A DNA stretch of 49,802 nucleotides from Deltaproteobacteria bacterium (GTDB taxonomy: Bacteria; Desulfobacterota; GWC2-55-46; DRQE01): positions 1-49,802 of the forward strand of contig JAJRSM010000106.1 of assembly GCA_024278765.1 (NCBI GenBank), in the 5' to 3' direction. The translations under genes were made by a program, and so were the position numbers. Of this stretch, positions 35,299-43,994 are shown piece by piece. Every line of letters starts with the position of its first letter. Position 1 is the first letter of the stretch. Below the pieces are notes generated by a model that had not been told where the DNA came from, ran no database searches, and was given only the letters and a program-made list of their open reading frames with translations.

Positions 35299-36537
35299 CT
35301 AGACCGACTCTTCTTTAACATCATCCTTGCCAAGCTCAAATGCCGCGTGCAGAATTCGCACCGCTTCCTCAGTCTTAGCCTCATCTATTACGCAAGAGAT
35401 CTTTATCTCTGAGGTCGATATCATCTGCACATTTATCTCAGCCTCGGCAAGTGTCTCGAACATCATAGAAGCTACACCTGCGTGACTCCTCATTCCAGCA
35501 CCTACAATCGATATCTTTGCAATATCAAGGTCACCCAGAACATCTTCGGCTTCAAACTCTTTGGCCTCAGACCGTACCAGCTCGATTGCTCTTTTATAGT
35601 CGCCCTTGGCTACGGTAAAGGTAAGGTCGGTATGCGCATCATGACTGATATTCTGAACTATCATATCGACATTCACCCCGCTCTCAGTAAGAGGGCGAAA
35701 GAGCCTAGCCGCGATCCCCGGCCTGTCCGGCACCCGCACGACCGATATTTTTGCTTCGTTCTTATTATAGGTTATGCCAGAAACCATGACCTTTTCCATA
35801 TCCTGATCCTCCTCACTAACCATAGTCCCTGAGCTATCATTAAAAGACGACCTTACCATCAGCGGGACCTTATATTTTTTAGCAAACTCAACCGAGCGTG
35901 TCTGTAAAACTTTCGCACCAAGACTCGCCATCTCCAGCATCTCATCATAAGATATCTTCTCCAACTTACGTGCGTCCTTACACACACCCGGGTCAGTTGT
36001 AAAGACCCCATCAACGTCGGTATATATCTCGCAAAGATCTGCTTTGAGAGCCGCAGCCAAAGCAACGGCTGTCGTATCAGAGCCACCACGCCCAAGCGTC
36101 ATTATATCGCCACCGCAACCGACGCCCTGAAAACCAGCTACGATAACGACGCGCCCCTTCGCAAACTCGGCCTTGATACGCTTATCACTTATCGCTTTTA
36201 CACGCGCCGCATTATAAAAACCCTCGGTCTCTATCGGAATCTGCCAGCCGGTAAGGCTCGTCGCAGGGCAATCAATACCTGTCAGTGCCATTGCCAGCAA
36301 TCCAATCGTAACTTGCTCGCCGGTAGAGACGACAACATCAAATTCACGCCCCTCAGGATTGCCTGTCATCTCTTCAGCCAGCCCAATAAGCCTATTGGTC
36401 TCGCCCGACATAGCCGAGACGACTACGATTATATCGTCGCCCTTAGCACGTGCCTTTTTAACGCGTGCGGCTACGTCCTTTATTCTCTCTGTTGTTCCGA
36501 CAGATGTCCCGCCGTACTTCTGGACTATAAGTGCCAA
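35299..36537 (-). CDS. lysC: Aspartate kinase
   Basis: Phosphorylates aspartate, the first step to Lys, Thr and Met. The kinase domain has the canonical start VQKYGGTSVG, FQGVG and GRGGSDTTAVALA. Two ACT domains follow (about residues 255-400; SVVRVPDRPGIAARLF and MRSHAGVASMMFETL), which normally bind lysine and threonine for feedback control. The start is taken as TTG at 36535-36537, giving M-A-L-I-V-Q-K-Y-G-G as in homologues, with AAGGA seven bases upstream. A longer frame to 36585 would be translated from a hairpin repeat and is rejected. Repeats isolate lysC on both sides. Confidence 0.95.
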   Translation of the reverse strand: MALIVQKYGGTSVGTTERIKDVAARVKKARAKGDDIIVVVSAMSGETNRLIGLAEEMTGNPEGREFDVVVSTGEQVTIGLLAMALTGIDCPATSLTGWQIPIETEGFYNAARVKAISDKRIKAEFAKGRVVIVAGFQGVGCGGDIMTLGRGGSDTTAVALAAALKADLCEIYTDVDGVFTTDPGVCKDARKLEKISYDEMLEMASLGAKVLQTRSVEFAKKYKVPLMVRSSFNDSSGTMVSEEDQDMEKVMVSGITYNKNEAKISVVRVPDRPGIAARLFRPLTESGVNVDMIVQNISHDAHTDLTFTVAKGDYKRAIELVRSEAKEFEAEDVLGDLDIAKISIVGAGMRSHAGVASMMFETLAEAEINVQMISTSEIKISCVIDEAKTEEAVRILHAAFELGKDDVKEESV

Positions 36538-36544
36538 TATTCTG

Positions 36545-36549
36545 TCCTT
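36545..36549 (-). promoter_or_regulatory. Shine-Dalgarno of lysC abutting a hairpin repeat
   Basis: AAGGA on the minus strand, seven bases before the TTG start. The stem CCGGT-GCA-ACCGG (36551-36563) ends one base from it, so folding of the repeat in the transcript could affect access to the ribosome site. Confidence 0.6.
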
Positions 36550-36550
36550 A

Positions 36551-36866
36551 CCGGTTGCACCGGAGGCAAAGCGGCTTCGCCGCAAAACCTAATTTTTAAA
36601 TAATCAAACCCTATTAATACATTTAGTCGTACGCAGCCACCTGCGGTGGAACAAAATCCATTAAAATAATACCTCCCTATGCATAACACAAAACTCCTTT
36701 AATACATTCCGCCGTACGCAAGCACCTTCGTGCTCAGAAATGTTTCTGCTGCTAGGCAGGATCAGGCGTTACACCGGAGCACCTGCGGTGAGCAAAGTCC
36801 AATAAAACAATCTCTCACTGTGCGTAGCATATAACCTTATTAACACCTTTTGCCTTACGCAGTACC
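36551..36866. repeat. Mosaic hairpin repeats, inverted copies (island E)
   Basis: This contains CCGGT-TGC-ACCGG (36551-36563), GCGGC-TTC-GCCGC (36571-36583), a CCACC-TGC-GGTGG stem near 36639-36651, GCAC-CTTC-GTGC (36722-36733) and degenerate copies of the core in the opposite orientation (GTGCGTAGCATATAACC … CCTTACGCAG). At 36727-36768 there is a partial left end of the 124-bp palindromic element. No gene is visible in 36538-36990. Confidence 0.7.
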
Positions 36867-36989
36867 TTCGTGCTCAGAAACGCTTCATATACTAGGAGGG
36901 GTGAAGATTGAACCCGCAGCGTACCTTTAGGTACGTGAGGCTTCAAATCTGATATCCCGACAACGTAGATGAACGTTTATGAGTACGAA
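36867..36989. repeat. 123-bp palindromic element, copy 2 (3' end of lpdA)
   Basis: It starts TTCGTGCTCAGAAACGCTTC and ends CGTTTATGAGTACGAA; the reverse complement of the end matches the start at 14 of 16 bases. The centre folds around GCGTACC-TTTA-GGTACGT, flanked by GATTGAA and TTCAAATC. It stops one base before the lpdA stop codon, the same placement as copy 1 relative to lysC. Confidence 0.82.
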
Positions 36990-36990
36990 A

Positions 36991-38388
36991 TCACCTGACG
37001 CGCCGCGTGATTTTATGCACTGCCTTTGCATGTACATCTTCTGCGGCCTCCAGAACTACCTCTGGTAGCGTTGGATGCGCATGTACGGTATCAATAATAT
37101 CCTGCGCCGTATGCCCTGCCTTTACGGCCAAAGCGACCTCACCCAAAAGATCCGTTGCATGCGCACCCACAATAGACGCACCGAGGATCTTATCTGTCGC
37201 TGCATCTGCAACTATCTGCACAAAGCCGTCACCCTCACCCATCGCAAGTGCCTTGCCGCTTGCGGCATACGGAAAGCGACCGACCTTAACATCTATGCCT
37301 TGCTCTTTTGCGTCTTTCTCACGTAGCCCGACACTTCCGATCTCTGGGTCGGTAAAGATCCCGGCAGGGATCACGGAATAATCCATCACCTTATCACCGC
37401 CAAGCGCATTAACGACAGCCACCTCACCTTCTACACTTGCCACGTGAGCCAGCAACATTCCGCCTACTACGTCGCCTATCGCATAGATGCCAGATACCGA
37501 GGTCTCCATCTTTTCATTTACCTTAATGTGTCCGTTCTCCAGCTCAACACCAACGGTCTCAAGACCAATACCTTTTGTATTAAAACTCCTGCCGATACTA
37601 ACCAACACCTTTTCTGTTATGATTTCAGTACCGTCTTTAAGCGTCGTCTTTACGCCTGCCTCTACGACATCAACTGAATCGACCATTACGCCTGTCAAAA
37701 CATCTACGCCGCTGGTCTTAAAGCCCTTGGCGATTACTCGAACTATCTGCTTGTCCTCGGTAGAGAGGATCGTAGGTAAAAGCTCTACGATTTTGACCTC
37801 ACTGCCAAACTTCGAGAAGAGCGTAGCGAACTCGCAACCCATAACACCGCCGCCTATTACCAGCAGACTCTTTGGAGTCTCAACCAGGTTCAGGGCCTCG
37901 GTCGAGGTTATAATATTTACGCCGTCTATCTTAAAGGCCGGTATCAGAGCAGGCTCCGAGCCGGTTGCGATTATAATTTTCCTGGCTGCTATTTCCTCGG
38001 TCGTACCGTCTTTGAGCTCCGCTGTTAATCGTCCCTCGCCTGTAATCTCGCCGCTGCCAGAGATCAACTCTATACCGTTACCTTTCAAGAGCTGCTCTAC
38101 GCCTCCGGTAAGCCTTGTCACTATCTCGTCTTTTCTAGCCACGGCCTTTTCGAGATCAAAAGAAACATCGCCTGTAATTACACCAAAGGCCTCGGACTTT
38201 TTTGCGGCAGATAAGGCCTTTGCCGAATAATAAAGTGCCTTGGTCGGAATGCAACCACGATTCAAGCACGTCCCGCCAACCCTCTGTTTTTCTATAACGC
38301 AGACCTTTGCACCTGCCTGCGCCCCTCTAATGGCAGCGACATAACCACCTGGGCCGCCACCTATAATTACGATATCAAACTCCTTCAT
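36991..38388 (-). CDS. lpdA: Dihydrolipoyl dehydrogenase
   Basis: An FAD-dependent E3 enzyme that reoxidises dihydrolipoamide of 2-oxoacid dehydrogenases or the glycine cleavage system. The FAD motif IIGGGPGGYVA, redox disulfide Cys41/Cys46 in GGTCLNRGCIPTKAL, NAD motif LVIGGGVMGCEFA, the second FAD motif (SGIYAIGDVVGG) and the C-terminal active-site His-Glu (HAHPTLPEVVLEA) are all present. The length of about 465 residues is normal. The ATG at 38388 follows GGAGGT. No E1 or E2 gene is adjacent, so the complex it serves is unknown. Confidence 0.95.
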   Translation of the reverse strand: MKEFDIVIIGGGPGGYVAAIRGAQAGAKVCVIEKQRVGGTCLNRGCIPTKALYYSAKALSAAKKSEAFGVITGDVSFDLEKAVARKDEIVTRLTGGVEQLLKGNGIELISGSGEITGEGRLTAELKDGTTEEIAARKIIIATGSEPALIPAFKIDGVNIITSTEALNLVETPKSLLVIGGGVMGCEFATLFSKFGSEVKIVELLPTILSTEDKQIVRVIAKGFKTSGVDVLTGVMVDSVDVVEAGVKTTLKDGTEIITEKVLVSIGRSFNTKGIGLETVGVELENGHIKVNEKMETSVSGIYAIGDVVGGMLLAHVASVEGEVAVVNALGGDKVMDYSVIPAGIFTDPEIGSVGLREKDAKEQGIDVKVGRFPYAASGKALAMGEGDGFVQIVADAATDKILGASIVGAHATDLLGEVALAVKAGHTAQDIIDTVHAHPTLPEVVLEAAEDVHAKAVHKITRRVR

Positions 38389-38496
38389 CAAAACCTCCAA
38401 AAAGATATTCTACCACTAAGTCCATATAACTAAGAACCCCCTCACCCTAACCACAAAAAACATCTCTACAAACCATTTCTTCTAATAGCCCTAGTG

Positions 38497-39102
38497 CTAA
38501 TTTCCACCGTTGCAAGACCCGCTATACTCGCTAAACGATACCCGCAGAGTACGCATACTATCTTCCGCCCCTAGTTCTTCTTTACTCTCTTCTATCTCTT
38601 CCTTGATATCACCAGGGCCGTCTTCAGCAAGATCGAGATCTACCTCATTCAACTCACCGCCATAAGTAATGGTAATCATTACGGCATCATCAGGGATCAA
38701 AGATAGAGCCCGTTCGGCCCATTCTATTACACATACACCGTCGCCGTAAAGATATTCCTCTAAGGCCAGCCCGTCATCTCCGCAGTCAGCACCACCCTCG
38801 GGTAACCTGTAAAGATCTATATGATAGAGAGGAATTCTGCCCTCATGGTATTCATTTATTATAGTAAAGCTTGGACTCTTGAGATAACCCTCGACCCCAA
38901 GCCCCCTTGCTATGCCACGAGCCAGAACCGTCTTACCCGCACCTAACTCGCCACGCAGGGCCACAACGCTCCCTGCCGAAAGCCCTTCCGCTAGCCGCTT
39001 ACCGAACTCTTCGGTTGCAGCCATACCGGCGGTAACAAAACTCTTAACGCTACGCCTTAGCTTGCTCTCTGCTGTCTTTGGCTTTGGTTCTTTACTCAAC
39101 AC
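38497..39102 (-). CDS. tsaE: tRNA threonylcarbamoyladenosine biosynthesis ATPase TsaE
   Basis: The ATPase of the t6A37 tRNA modification machinery, acting with TsaB and TsaD. The P-loop is GELGAGKT (51-58), preceded by GSVVALR and followed by SPSFTIINEY and HIDLYRL, the family signatures. At 201 residues it is longer than the usual ~150: it has a 26-residue N-terminal extension and an acidic stretch near the C-terminus (DIKEEIEESKEELGAED). It starts with GTG at 39102 (or TTG at 39099) and overlaps the nnr stop by seven bases, implying coupled translation. Confidence 0.92.
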   Translation of the reverse strand: MLSKEPKPKTAESKLRRSVKSFVTAGMAATEEFGKRLAEGLSAGSVVALRGELGAGKTVLARGIARGLGVEGYLKSPSFTIINEYHEGRIPLYHIDLYRLPEGGADCGDDGLALEEYLYGDGVCVIEWAERALSLIPDDAVMITITYGGELNEVDLDLAEDGPGDIKEEIEESKEELGAEDSMRTLRVSFSEYSGSCNGGN

Positions 39103-40763
39103 TCATCCTCGCGGCAATCCGAGTCAGACGGAAGGCCGCTCTCTGCAAAACTCTTTATCAGCAATGCAGATTCTTCTATTAAATCGGTCGCGACAAGGCC
39201 CGCTTCACCAGTACGCTCAACTGCGATATCTCCTGCTAGGCCGTGCAGGTAGACACCCACGACAGATGCATCGACAACAGCCATACCCTGCGCCATAAGT
39301 CCTCCGATAACACCAGCCAGCACATCTCCCATACCGGCAGAGGCCATACCTGGATTGCCCGTCGGATTTATAAAGCTCCCCTCTTCGGTCGCCACTATCG
39401 TTGACGCGCCCTTTAAAACAACGGTTGCTCTGGTCTTTTTTCTAAGCTGCTCTGCGCTCCCCATACGGTCTTCTTGAACCTCTTTTACGGTAACGCCTAG
39501 CAGAGTCGCCGCTTCACCTGGATGCGGAGTTATAACGATCTCCGCACCATTCTCACTGGCATGCTTTAAGATAGAAAGATTGCACGTGCTTGAACCATCT
39601 GTACCTGCCAGAGCATTCAACCCATCGGCATCTATAAGTACTGCTATACCTTCTTGCGCACAAAAGCTCAGTAGCCCTTTTAAAGCATCAACAAAACCAG
39701 TCGAGACCCGACCAAGCCCCGGCCCTATAACCAGCGCACTCTTACCGACAAGCTCTCCTGCGAGTTCACCGACAGCGGCGTCATTCATGACAATCCTACT
39801 CGGCTCGATAAGCGAGACCTCTTCTGACAGAGGGATCGTCATTATCTCGGTCATCTTTATCTCCATTATATTATGCAGTGCCTTTGGCACAGCAACACTT
39901 ACCAGCCCCGCACCAACGCGCATCGCGGCAGTAGCGGCCATGGCAACGGCACCGCTCTTACCAGTTGAACCGCCGGCAACCAAAAGATGTCCGTAATTTC
40001 CTTTATGCGTATCCTCGATGCGCCATAGTATCGAAGATAAGAGCTCGGAGACAAGCAGATCATCTATCAAATAATTATTAATCTTTACGTCAGCAGCGAC
40101 CTCAGGCGGCATGCCTATATCAACGAGATCTATCTCGCCGGTATAGTCTTTACCTGGGTACAGGAAAAACCCAAGCTTCGGGTACGCCATCGTAACGGTC
40201 AGGTCTGCCATAACAGCCTCGCCCATAACCTTGCCAGTAGTCGCGTCCAGCCCGCTTGGAATGTCAACCGAGACGACAACGGCAGAGAGCGAGTTTATAA
40301 CCTCAATAAGAGCACGAGTTACACCCTTGATCTCACTACTAAGCCCAGTACCAAAGAGCGCATCGACCACGACCGCCGAGTGACGAAGCCGGGACAAAGA
40401 GCTCTCTATCTCCTTGGCTGAGGAGACCTTAAAGCAGGTCCCGCCCATCTTCTTCCAAATACGTGCGTTTGTTCCAGCGTCTCCTGAAAGCGCAGAGATA
40501 GGGACGGTCGTAAAGACCTCGACCTCATAGCCGTCGTTTCTAAGGTGACGGGCAGCTACATAGCCATCACCGCCGTTATTACCCTTACCGCATATTATAG
40601 AGACGCGCGCTTTGCCCGAGACCTCCAACTCCGCGTCAAGTATCTCGGCTACGGCCTCACTGAGCCCCCGCCCTGCGTTCTCCATCAAGACAAGGCCCTT
40701 TATGCCGTAGTCCTTTATCGTCTTACGGTCAAGCGTTCTCATCGTCTTTGCGTCTACCAACAT
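39096..40763 (-). CDS. nnr: Bifunctional NAD(P)H-hydrate epimerase / ADP-dependent dehydratase
   Basis: A metabolite-repair enzyme that converts damaged NAD(P)H hydrates back to NAD(P)H. The N-terminal YjeF epimerase domain (1 to about 220; GKGNNGGDGYVAARHL, VDALFGTGL) is fused to a C-terminal ribokinase-like dehydratase (about 230-550; GHLLVAGGSTGKSGAVAM, ITPHPGEAA). The catalytic loop reads SAGMGDVLAG, where many homologues have GSGD or GTGD, a mild deviation. The 555-residue fusion is standard in bacteria. It is three bases after acpS, and the ATG at 40763 is clear. Confidence 0.94.
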   Translation of the reverse strand: MLVDAKTMRTLDRKTIKDYGIKGLVLMENAGRGLSEAVAEILDAELEVSGKARVSIICGKGNNGGDGYVAARHLRNDGYEVEVFTTVPISALSGDAGTNARIWKKMGGTCFKVSSAKEIESSLSRLRHSAVVVDALFGTGLSSEIKGVTRALIEVINSLSAVVVSVDIPSGLDATTGKVMGEAVMADLTVTMAYPKLGFFLYPGKDYTGEIDLVDIGMPPEVAADVKINNYLIDDLLVSELLSSILWRIEDTHKGNYGHLLVAGGSTGKSGAVAMAATAAMRVGAGLVSVAVPKALHNIMEIKMTEIMTIPLSEEVSLIEPSRIVMNDAAVGELAGELVGKSALVIGPGLGRVSTGFVDALKGLLSFCAQEGIAVLIDADGLNALAGTDGSSTCNLSILKHASENGAEIVITPHPGEAATLLGVTVKEVQEDRMGSAEQLRKKTRATVVLKGASTIVATEEGSFINPTGNPGMASAGMGDVLAGVIGGLMAQGMAVVDASVVGVYLHGLAGDIAVERTGEAGLVATDLIEESALLIKSFAESGLPSDSDCREDEC

Positions 40764-40766
40764 AAT

Positions 40767-41126
40767 CTACTCCGTGGTTATCAGGGTTTCAGCTATTGCA
40801 ATCTCTCCGTCGTGGCTCATTGTAATCGACACCTTTGCCTTATCATCACCTGAGACCTTAAGGCCTGAGACCTTCAAGGAAGGTCGCCCCACCTCGTCTC
40901 TGGTAACTTCAATATTCTTAAATGGAACAAACCTGCCTAGTGCCTTCATATAACTCAACTTAGCGCAGTAACGCGCAGCAAGATGATCCTCAGATCGTCT
41001 CTGCGCCATACAATATTCCAGCTCCCCCACTGTAAAAAGACGAGTAAGAAGACGCCTGCCCCAACGCTCCACGGCCAGCTTAAATCTCGGCACCTCGATT
41101 ATCTCAACACCAAGACCTTTAATCAT
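40767..41126 (-). CDS. acpS: Holo-ACP synthase-like protein with altered metal ligands
   Basis: A 119-residue protein of the AcpS family, which transfers phosphopantetheine from CoA to acyl carrier protein. The fold landmarks are kept (GLGVEIIEVPRF, RLFTVGELEYC, HLAARYCAKLS, KALG, SITMSHDGE). Two magnesium-ligand positions differ from the family: the Asp of G-x-D is Glu8, and the Glu of the F-x-x-K-E-A motif is Leu57 (codon TTG). The first change is conservative, the second is not. Genomic position between pdxJ and nnr is the usual one for acpS, so orthology is likely. Whether it is active with rewired metal binding, or another transferase does the job, is open. It is one base after pdxJ. Confidence 0.85.
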   Translation of the reverse strand: MIKGLGVEIIEVPRFKLAVERWGRRLLTRLFTVGELEYCMAQRRSEDHLAARYCAKLSYMKALGRFVPFKNIEVTRDEVGRPSLKVSGLKVSGDDKAKVSITMSHDGEIAIAETLITTE

Positions 41127-41127
41127 C

Positions 41128-41841
41128 TTACCTTACTAGCTCCTTCATATCTCTGACAGCCCTGTCAATCCCTGCGTAGACACTTCTAGCGATAATAGAA
41201 AAACCAATCGCAAACTCTTCTATCTCTGTCATAGCGGCAACGGCAGCTATATTATGGTAATCAAGGCCATGCCCTGCGTGGACGCGAATCTTAAGTCTTT
41301 TAGCCAGCATAACCGAGTCGTGAATCCTCTTAAGTTCAATTAATTTTTCACGTTTAGTCTCGGCATCGGCGTATTTACCGGTATGTATTTCAACGCCACC
41401 GGCACCAAGCTTATGCGAAAGCTTTACGACATCCGGTAACGGATCTATAAAAAGATTTACCTCTATGCCGGCATCTCGCAAGGTCTGAATATCGGCCTTG
41501 AGCCGTTCGGGCCGAGTCTTTACGTCGAGCCCACCCTCGGTCGTAAGCTCTTGCCTCTTCTCCGGCACGATAGTTACGAGCCCTGGCCTTACGTCTTGCG
41601 CAATGGTTATCATCTCTTTGGTCGCGGCCATCTCAAAGTTAAGCTCTGTCTTCATTATGCGTCGCAGCATAAAAAGATCTCTATCTTGAATGTGCCTGCG
41701 GTCTTCTCGCAGATGCATTGTTATGCTATCGGCACCGGCGTGCTCGGCCATAAGTGCGACACTTACCGGGTCCGGCTCAATAGAGAGCCGTGCCTGGCGC
41801 ACCGTTGCTACGTGATCTACATTTACTGATAATCTAGCCAT
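41128..41841 (-). CDS. pdxJ: Pyridoxine 5'-phosphate synthase
   Basis: Condenses 1-deoxyxylulose 5-phosphate with aminoacetone 3-phosphate to form pyridoxine phosphate. Characteristic segments are LSVNVDHVATVRQAR at the start, HLREDRRHI, and TVEPEKR-like IVPEKRQELTTEGG, followed by VSLFIDP-like VNLFIDPLPD and VHAGHGLDYHN. The 237-residue length is typical. The gene is tightly linked to acpS, an arrangement found in many proteobacteria. Confidence 0.97.
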   Translation of the reverse strand: MARLSVNVDHVATVRQARLSIEPDPVSVALMAEHAGADSITMHLREDRRHIQDRDLFMLRRIMKTELNFEMAATKEMITIAQDVRPGLVTIVPEKRQELTTEGGLDVKTRPERLKADIQTLRDAGIEVNLFIDPLPDVVKLSHKLGAGGVEIHTGKYADAETKREKLIELKRIHDSVMLAKRLKIRVHAGHGLDYHNIAAVAAMTEIEEFAIGFSIIARSVYAGIDRAVRDMKELVR

Positions 41842-41882
41842 CTTCTTCTATGCTCCTTCTTACCTTCTGAAAATATTCTATC

Positions 41883-43238
41883 TTAACAAAGCTCTTTTAT
41901 AAGGGCTGCTTCCATCTGGGCACCGTACCCCTCTATCTCGGCTCGGTCCTCACCCTCTACTGTTATACGGGCCAGATTCTCAGTCCCCGAGTACCTGATA
42001 AAGGCTCGTCCCCTGCCCTTAAGTTTTCCCTGCACATCTGCGAGAAGGCCGCTTACGGAAGCAATATCATCCAGCGACTTTTTATTCTTAACCGGGACAT
42101 TTACAAGTACCTGCGGAAAGCTAGTCATTACAGAGGCCAACTCTGATAATTTTTTGCCTTGCTCTCTCATTATCGCAAGTATCTGCAAGGCCGTTATTAT
42201 ACCGTCTCCGGTCGTTGTGTGATCAAGGAAGATAACATGGCCACTCTGCTCACCGCCAAGGTTATAGCCATTTTTCAGCATCTCTTCTACGACATACCTG
42301 TCACCGACGCCGGTCCTTACGACCTTACCACCGCCGGCCTCAATTGCGGCCTCAAGCCCGGAGTTACTCATAATCGTCGCCACAAGCGTATTACCCTTTA
42401 GCGTTCCCTTCCTTAGCATATCGGTTGCGCAGATTGCCAGAACGTGATCGCCATCGACCTCGTCTCCGTTTTCATCTACCAGAATACATCTATCACCATC
42501 GCCGTCCAGAGCGATACCAATATCAGCACCCTCGGTCTTGACCTTATTTGCAAGATCATCAGGGAACAAAGCCCCGCAACCTTCGTTAATATTCACGCCG
42601 TCCGGCTCTACTCCGATTGAGACGACCTCTGCACCAAGTTCATAAAAAACCTCTGGCGCGACCTTATAGGTCGCGCCGTTTGCACAGTCCAGAACGACCT
42701 TCAACCCCTCCAAGCTTAACTCCTTAGGGAAAGAATTCTTGGCAAAGACAACATAACGCCCGATGGCATCATCGATCCTATATGCCTTGCCGACCTCATC
42801 GGCCGTTGGCCTATGGCTCGGATCAGAGTCATTACCAAAGATAAAGTCTTCAATCTCTAACTCTACATTATCCGGGAGCTTCAACCCCGCGCTTGAGAAA
42901 AACTTAATGCCGTTATCCTGATAAGGGTTATGAGAGGCACTGATAACAACACCGGCATCGGCCCGCATGCTAGAGGTAATAAAAGCAATCCCCGGTGTTG
43001 GCAGCGGCCCGACGACCATAACATCAACTCCCATCGAGCAGATCCCCGCGACCATCGCACTCTCTATCATGTAGCCGGAGAGTCTGGTATCCTTACCTAT
43101 AACTATCTTATGGCGCCGGTCTTCCTTCTTAAAGACGTAAGCTATGGCACGACCTAGCTTCAGGGCCGTCTCTGCCGTGATCGGCTCGATATTAGCGACC
43201 CCTCGAACACCGTCTGTACCAAAGAGTTTTTTATTCAT
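41883..43238 (-). CDS. glmM: Phosphoglucosamine mutase
   Basis: Interconverts glucosamine 6- and 1-phosphate on the route to UDP-GlcNAc for peptidoglycan and lipopolysaccharide. The phosphoserine loop is [18 protein letters not shown] (Ser102), the metal loop is DGDGDRC, the sugar loop GGEQSGH, and the phosphate-binding end [11 protein letters not shown]. The 451-residue length is normal and the start FGTDGVRG is diagnostic. In this cluster GlmM lies after cdaA and the ybbR-like gene, an arrangement also known from Gram-positive bacteria, where CdaA binds and restrains GlmM. Confidence 0.97.
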   Translation of the reverse strand: MNKKLFGTDGVRGVANIEPITAETALKLGRAIAYVFKKEDRRHKIVIGKDTRLSGYMIESAMVAGICSMGVDVMVVGPLPTPGIAFITSSMRADAGVVISASHNPYQDNGIKFFSSAGLKLPDNVELEIEDFIFGNDSDPSHRPTADEVGKAYRIDDAIGRYVVFAKNSFPKELSLEGLKVVLDCANGATYKVAPEVFYELGAEVVSIGVEPDGVNINEGCGALFPDDLANKVKTEGADIGIALDGDGDRCILVDENGDEVDGDHVLAICATDMLRKGTLKGNTLVATIMSNSGLEAAIEAGGGKVVRTGVGDRYVVEEMLKNGYNLGGEQSGHVIFLDHTTTGDGIITALQILAIMREQGKKLSELASVMTSFPQVLVNVPVKNKKSLDDIASVSGLLADVQGKLKGRGRAFIRYSGTENLARITVEGEDRAEIEGYGAQMEAALIKELC

Positions 43239-43289
43239 TGTGTGGTTTTCCTTTATTTGTTGTTAGTGGGCCCTTAGCCGCCGCGTACC

Positions 43290-43994
43290 CTAAGGTTTCG
43301 GCAACTCTAGTTTTTTTCGTTCAATCTCTATCCGTACAACAACCGTATCCGGCTCAGCACCAGAGAGCCCTTCCTTTGAAAGATCCAGATGTATACTCTC
43401 AACAACACTTGCCTTTAACCCAGTTATATCCATGGTCTCGGTACCAACGTATTTAAGCCCACCCATAGCACGTTTCTTGCCAAAGACATCTACACTCGAT
43501 GGCTCGACATTAATGCTCTTTACCTTAAAGCCCTTTGCCGGCACGCCTCTGGTCTTTACCTTTATGGTTAATTGCTTATTTGCAAGTCGCTCCATGGTTA
43601 TATCAACCGAAGAAGGCCTTACCGTAAGCACATTAATACCTTTCGGTACTTTCACGTTGACAGGGGCCAACCTATAGGTATTTACCCCGGGCTTTGCGCC
43701 ACCCAGATCCAGCTCTACAGCGACCTCAGAGGGCGAGAGATTATCCAGAAAACCACTGGGGCCCGCGACCCTAACCTCTACGTCAAGCCTCGGAGTCTTT
43801 GTAACTATCATCTCCTTTGGCATCCCCTTAAGGCCAAGCTGCACCATCAAGCCAACCTCAGAAGACTTCTCACCAACGACCAGATACCAGAGTGCTATGG
43901 CAAAGATAAGGGCCAGCACCTTAAGGGCAGCGTTATCAAAAATCCCGCCTCTACGCCCCTCCGAGCCTTTCTTCTTGCCAGAAAAAGGACTCAT
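43290..43994 (-). CDS. YbbR-domain protein (CdaR-like)
   Basis: A 234-residue protein with one N-terminal membrane helix (KVLALIFAIALWYLVV) and an extracytoplasmic part of YbbR repeats (PKEMIVTKTPRLDVEVRVAG, LTIKVKTRGVPAKGF, with SPSEVAVELDL and EPSSVDVFGKK). In Firmicutes CdaR modulates the diadenylate cyclase CdaA from outside the membrane. Here its start overlaps the cdaA stop by four bases (ATGA), supporting the same partnership. Confidence 0.9.
   Translation of the reverse strand: MSPFSGKKKGSEGRRGGIFDNAALKVLALIFAIALWYLVVGEKSSEVGLMVQLGLKGMPKEMIVTKTPRLDVEVRVAGPSGFLDNLSPSEVAVELDLGGAKPGVNTYRLAPVNVKVPKGINVLTVRPSSVDITMERLANKQLTIKVKTRGVPAKGFKVKSINVEPSSVDVFGKKRAMGGLKYVGTETMDITGLKASVVESIHLDLSKEGLSGAEPDTVVVRIEIERKKLELPKP

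Noticed and set aside
36538-36585. N-terminal extension of LysC to 36585
   Set aside because: It would be translated from the CCGGT and GCGGC hairpin repeats, and homologues start at the VQKYGG region, matching the TTG at 36537.
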